From: Treponema sp.
Lineage (GTDB): Bacteria; Spirochaetota; Spirochaetia; Treponematales; Breznakiellaceae
Assembly (NCBI GenBank): GCA_031283905.1
Contig: JAITAW010000182.1
Location: 1 to 8,082 of the forward strand
Length of the DNA stretch: 8,082 nt
Direction of reading: 5' to 3'
Shown: piece after piece, positions 6,121 to 8,082 of the stretch
How positions within the stretch are numbered: the stretch's first letter is position 1
How the letters are laid out: the number at the start of each line of letters is the position of its first letter
Notes under the pieces: generated by a model
Seen by the model: only the letters and a program-made list of their open reading frames with translations
The model's database searches: none
Told to the model about the DNA's origin: nothing
Program-made: the position numbers and the translations under genes

Positions 6121-7566
6121 GTGAAAGAAGATAAGAAGTTTTTAGGTCGGCCGCGGGGTCTTGTAACACTCTTTGGGACCGAGATGTGGGAACGTTTCTC
6201 ATACTATGGAATGCGTGCTATTCTTTTGTACTATATATGATCTTTGATCGCTAGTGGTGATTTGCACAATACTAGAGCTGTTGCGGCCTCAGTGATGGCA
6301 ATTTATACCTCAATGGTTTACTTGTCCGGTTCACTAGGCGGATTTATTGCCGATCGAATGATTGGATACCATAAAGCGATCTTCATTGGCGGAGTCTCCA
6401 TCATGTTTGGTCTCATCGTCTTGGCTTTGCCATTTGGCGCGAATGCCTTGTTCGCCTCAATTGCTTTGATTATTATCGGTACCGGATTGTTGAAACCAAA
6501 CGTTTCTTCGTTAGTTGGGTCGCTGTACAGCGTGAATGCTCCCCGCCGTGACGCCGACTTCTCGGTTTTCGTCTTTGGAATTAACTTGGGCGCATTTATC
6601 TCACCTTTGTTGGTAAGATGGACGCAAAACAGCATCGGTTTCCACGCGGCCTTTGGACTTGCCGCGATTGGAATGTTCTTTGGCTTGATTCAATACTACA
6701 TTGGTGGAAAGAAAGATTTGCCAACCAATGCGTTGTACCCAACCGATCCATTGCAACCGGAAGAAATTAAGCCATTGATCTTTAGGACGGTGATTACGAT
6801 TATTGTCTTGTCCTTGGCGATTGCTTTGATGTTCTTGGTTGGCTGGAACCAAATTACAGACTTCATCAACTTATTAACGATCATCGCGGTTTTGGTGCCA
6901 TTGGCATACTTCGTGCAAATGATTACGTCATCAAAGATTTCAAAGCAAGAACGTTCACGTGTCTTGGCTTATATCCCATTGTTCTTAGGATCCGTATTGT
7001 TTTGGGCTTTGGAAGAACAAGGCTCTGTTGTTTGGGCAACCTTTGCGGCTAATCGAACTGATACTTCATGGTTCCCGTCCGCTTGGTTTCAATCATTGAA
7101 TCCATTCTTTATCATGTTATACACGCCGTTCTTTGCTTGGATGTGGACAAAGTAGACAAAGAACGTACCTTCATCGCCATTGAAGTGCGCTTGGCTTGAT
7201 GTTTGCAGGGGCATCATTCTTGTTCCTTGCGATTCCCGGGTCTGTCTGGGGAACCGGCGTCCGGGTCTCACCGCTTTGGTTGTTAGGATCATGGGCTTTA
7301 ATTATCATTGGCGAGATGTTGATTTCGCCGGTTGGTTTGTCTGTTACGACCAAGCTTACGCCAAAGGTTTTCACCTCGCAAATGAGTCAATGTACTTCTT
7401 GGCTACGGCCGTTGGGTCAGCCTTGAACGCTCAAATCGTTGGCCTCTACAATCCAACGACAGAAGTTCACTATTTCCTGGGCTTTGGCACCGCTGCCATT
7501 GCGCTTGGCATTTTGATGCTCTTCATGGTTAAAACCGTCAAGCGCCTCATGGATGGTATTCAATAA
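6121..7566 (+). pseudogene. dtpT: decayed POT/PTR2-family proton-coupled di-/tripeptide transporter
   Basis: When intact, this family imports di- and tripeptides with protons through a 12-14-helix membrane protein of about 480-500 residues. The GTG start at 6121 follows AGGAAG at proper spacing, and the reading spans about 482 codons to TAA at 7564-7566. Signatures present: the proton-coupling ExxERF motif in TEMWERFSYYGMRAIL (codons 20-35), the second PTR2 signature FVFGINLGAFISP, and FWALEEQGS. Membrane helices are evident throughout. Four lesions break it: TGA at 6238-6240 (codon 40, where tryptophan is the likely original residue); TAG at 7153-7155 (codon 345); a frameshift near 7188, best explained by loss of 2 bases; and a restoring shift near 7385, best explained by loss of 1 base. 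Between the shifts the other frame reads on smoothly (MFAGASFLFLAIPGSVWG to KLTPKVFTSQM). The style (EEQGS, LNAQIVGLYNP, TTG-rich leucines) is like Lactobacillales DtpT, which suggests horizontal transfer. The longest surviving open piece is 6241-7155. The symbol is by family resemblance only. Confidence 0.85.
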
Positions 7567-7578
7567 CATAACCTACTT

Positions 7579-7614
7579 AAACCGGATTCAGAAACGGATC
7601 CGGTTTTCATTTTA
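7579..7614 (+). terminator. intrinsic terminator after the transporter pseudogene
   Basis: AAACCGGATTC (7579-7589) pairs with GGATCCGGTTT (7596-7606) over 11 bp, one of them G-U, around the 6-base loop AGAAAC. TTCATTTT follows. It lies 12 bases after the stop codon, so the foreign gene seems to have kept its own terminator. Confidence 0.75.
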
Positions 7615-7660
7615 GCGGTTTATACCGGCGGGCTATAAAGATGCTCCCTTTTTCAACAAC

Positions 7661-7695
7661 AAAAAATAGCGCCGCCGGAAAATTCGGCGCGGCGC
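7661..7695 (-). terminator. intrinsic terminator for the TPR-protein gene
   Basis: On the minus strand a GC-rich stem (7685-7695 with 7669-7678, one bulged base) with an A/T loop is followed by TATTTTTTG (7660-7668). It lies about 55 bases beyond the TPR gene stop, with a second hairpin between the two. Confidence 0.7.
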
Positions 7696-7698
7696 ATA

Positions 7699-7734
7699 AT
7701 GAACTACCCGACCCTTCAGGGCCGGGTAGTTCAT
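7699..7734. repeat. 12-bp perfect hairpin, REP or mobile-element-end type
   Basis: ATGAACTACCCG (7699-7710) and CGGGTAGTTCAT (7723-7734) are perfect complements. Inside, CCC/GGG can pair further around a TTCA loop after one A-C mismatch. No U-tract follows on either strand, so it is not a standard intrinsic terminator. A CCCG...CCCT-TCA-AGGG...CGGG core of this kind is seen at ends of IS200/IS605-type elements and in REP sequences; no transposase is present here, so this is only a resemblance. It may also protect the 3' end of the TPR mRNA. Confidence 0.6.
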
Positions 7735-7751
7735 CCGCATATTCAAAAAAA

Positions 7752-8082
7752 TTACAGAGATTCAAGCCGTTTCAGCTCCACAAGGGCGGCAAGGTAATTG
7801 GGATTCAGGGCGAGCGCTTTTTCAAGGGTGCGCTTGCATTCCTCTTTACGTCCTAGAAGATAGAGGCACCGGCTTATCCTGTAGTAGATGCGGGCGGCAT
7901 TTTCCGCGCTGTTAATTCCCCGCGAAACAGTAGCTTCATAATAAGCAAGCGCCTCCTCCGTATCATTATGCCGCGCCTCCATGATGCGGGCGATATTCGC
8001 CGGCACGGCGTAGTAGGGGGCGTCGGGGGGAATGAGTTTTAGCTGTTCATAGGCTCCGTCAAGATCGCCTGTGGAAATGAGA
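7752..8082 (-). CDS. C-terminal part of a TPR-repeat protein (5' end outside the window)
   Basis: The frame is open from the right edge (first full codon ends at 8081) to TAA at 7752-7754, giving 109 visible residues. At least two to three tetratricopeptide-like helix pairs can be read: DTEEALAYYEATVSRGINSA, then ARIYYRISRCLYLLGRKEEC, then KRTLEKALALNPNYLAALVE. These show the usual small-Ala/large-aromatic spacing and the terminal 'ALNPNY' type turn. TPR proteins are protein-protein interaction scaffolds; nothing here names the partner. The protein ends with a short helix (LKRLESL). The ATG at 8004-8006 is internal, since repeat-like sequence continues upstream of it (GDLDGAYEQLKLIPPDAPYY). 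The gene converges on the transporter pseudogene. Confidence 0.8.
   Translation of the reverse strand, partial: LISTGDLDGAYEQLKLIPPDAPYYAVPANIARIMEARHNDTEEALAYYEATVSRGINSAENAARIYYRISRCLYLLGRKEECKRTLEKALALNPNYLAALVELKRLESL

Noticed and set aside
6238..6240. TGA read as tryptophan or selenocysteine (recoding)
   Set aside because: dnaG ends with TGA, tryptophan is encoded by TGG throughout, and the same gene also has a TAG and two frameshifts, so plain decay is simpler.
1..8082. CRISPR array, tRNA genes, complete transposase or a new defence system
   Set aside because: No regularly spaced repeats, no tRNA-like cloverleaf and no such proteins are visible; all intact genes are housekeeping, TPR or unrecognised edge fragments.

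Overview
The window reads as a spirochaete chromosome, most likely a Treponema-type gut treponeme. This is an inference from three things: a 586-residue RpoD with a long non-conserved insert, a DnaG followed directly by that RpoD, and a coiled-coil/C4 zinc-ribbon protein with an acidic tail behind it. It rests on protein flavour, not on a search. A lactic-acid-bacterium-like peptide transporter copy suggests a gut community as the source of foreign DNA.

Layout. Positions 2-403 (+) hold the 3' end of an unrecognised protein gene. It converges on rnpB, the RNase P RNA (about 436-865, minus). Upstream of rnpB on the same strand lie the zinc-ribbon gene (895-1752), rpoD (1765-3525) and dnaG (3522-5414). 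In transcription order this is dnaG, rpoD, zinc ribbon, rnpB. dnaG and rpoD overlap by 4 bases (ATGA), and rpoD and the zinc-ribbon gene are 12 bases apart. A sigma70-like promoter at 5511-5540 and a leader with nested inverted repeats precede dnaG. This resembles the macromolecular-synthesis operon, with no rpsU ahead of dnaG and with the RNase P RNA at its downstream end. The genes supply the replication primase, the housekeeping sigma factor, a probable nucleic-acid-binding zinc-ribbon protein and the tRNA 5'-processing ribozyme.

From about 5541 the character changes to AT-richer, decayed DNA. A divergent, fully consensus sigma70 promoter (5692-5719, +) reads into a small broken ORF (5754-5966). 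Next comes a clearly degraded POT/PTR2 di-/tripeptide transporter gene (6121-7566, +). It has two in-frame stops and two frameshifts but still shows the family signatures. A good intrinsic terminator closes it.

The last part holds a second terminator serving the opposite strand, a 12-bp perfect hairpin of mobile-element-end or REP type, and the 3' end of a TPR-repeat protein gene (7752-8082, minus).

I found no CRISPR array, tRNA, complete transposase gene or intact undescribed multi-gene system. The most notable points are the decayed transferred transporter, the orphan consensus promoter, the structured dnaG leader and the rnpB-terminated operon.
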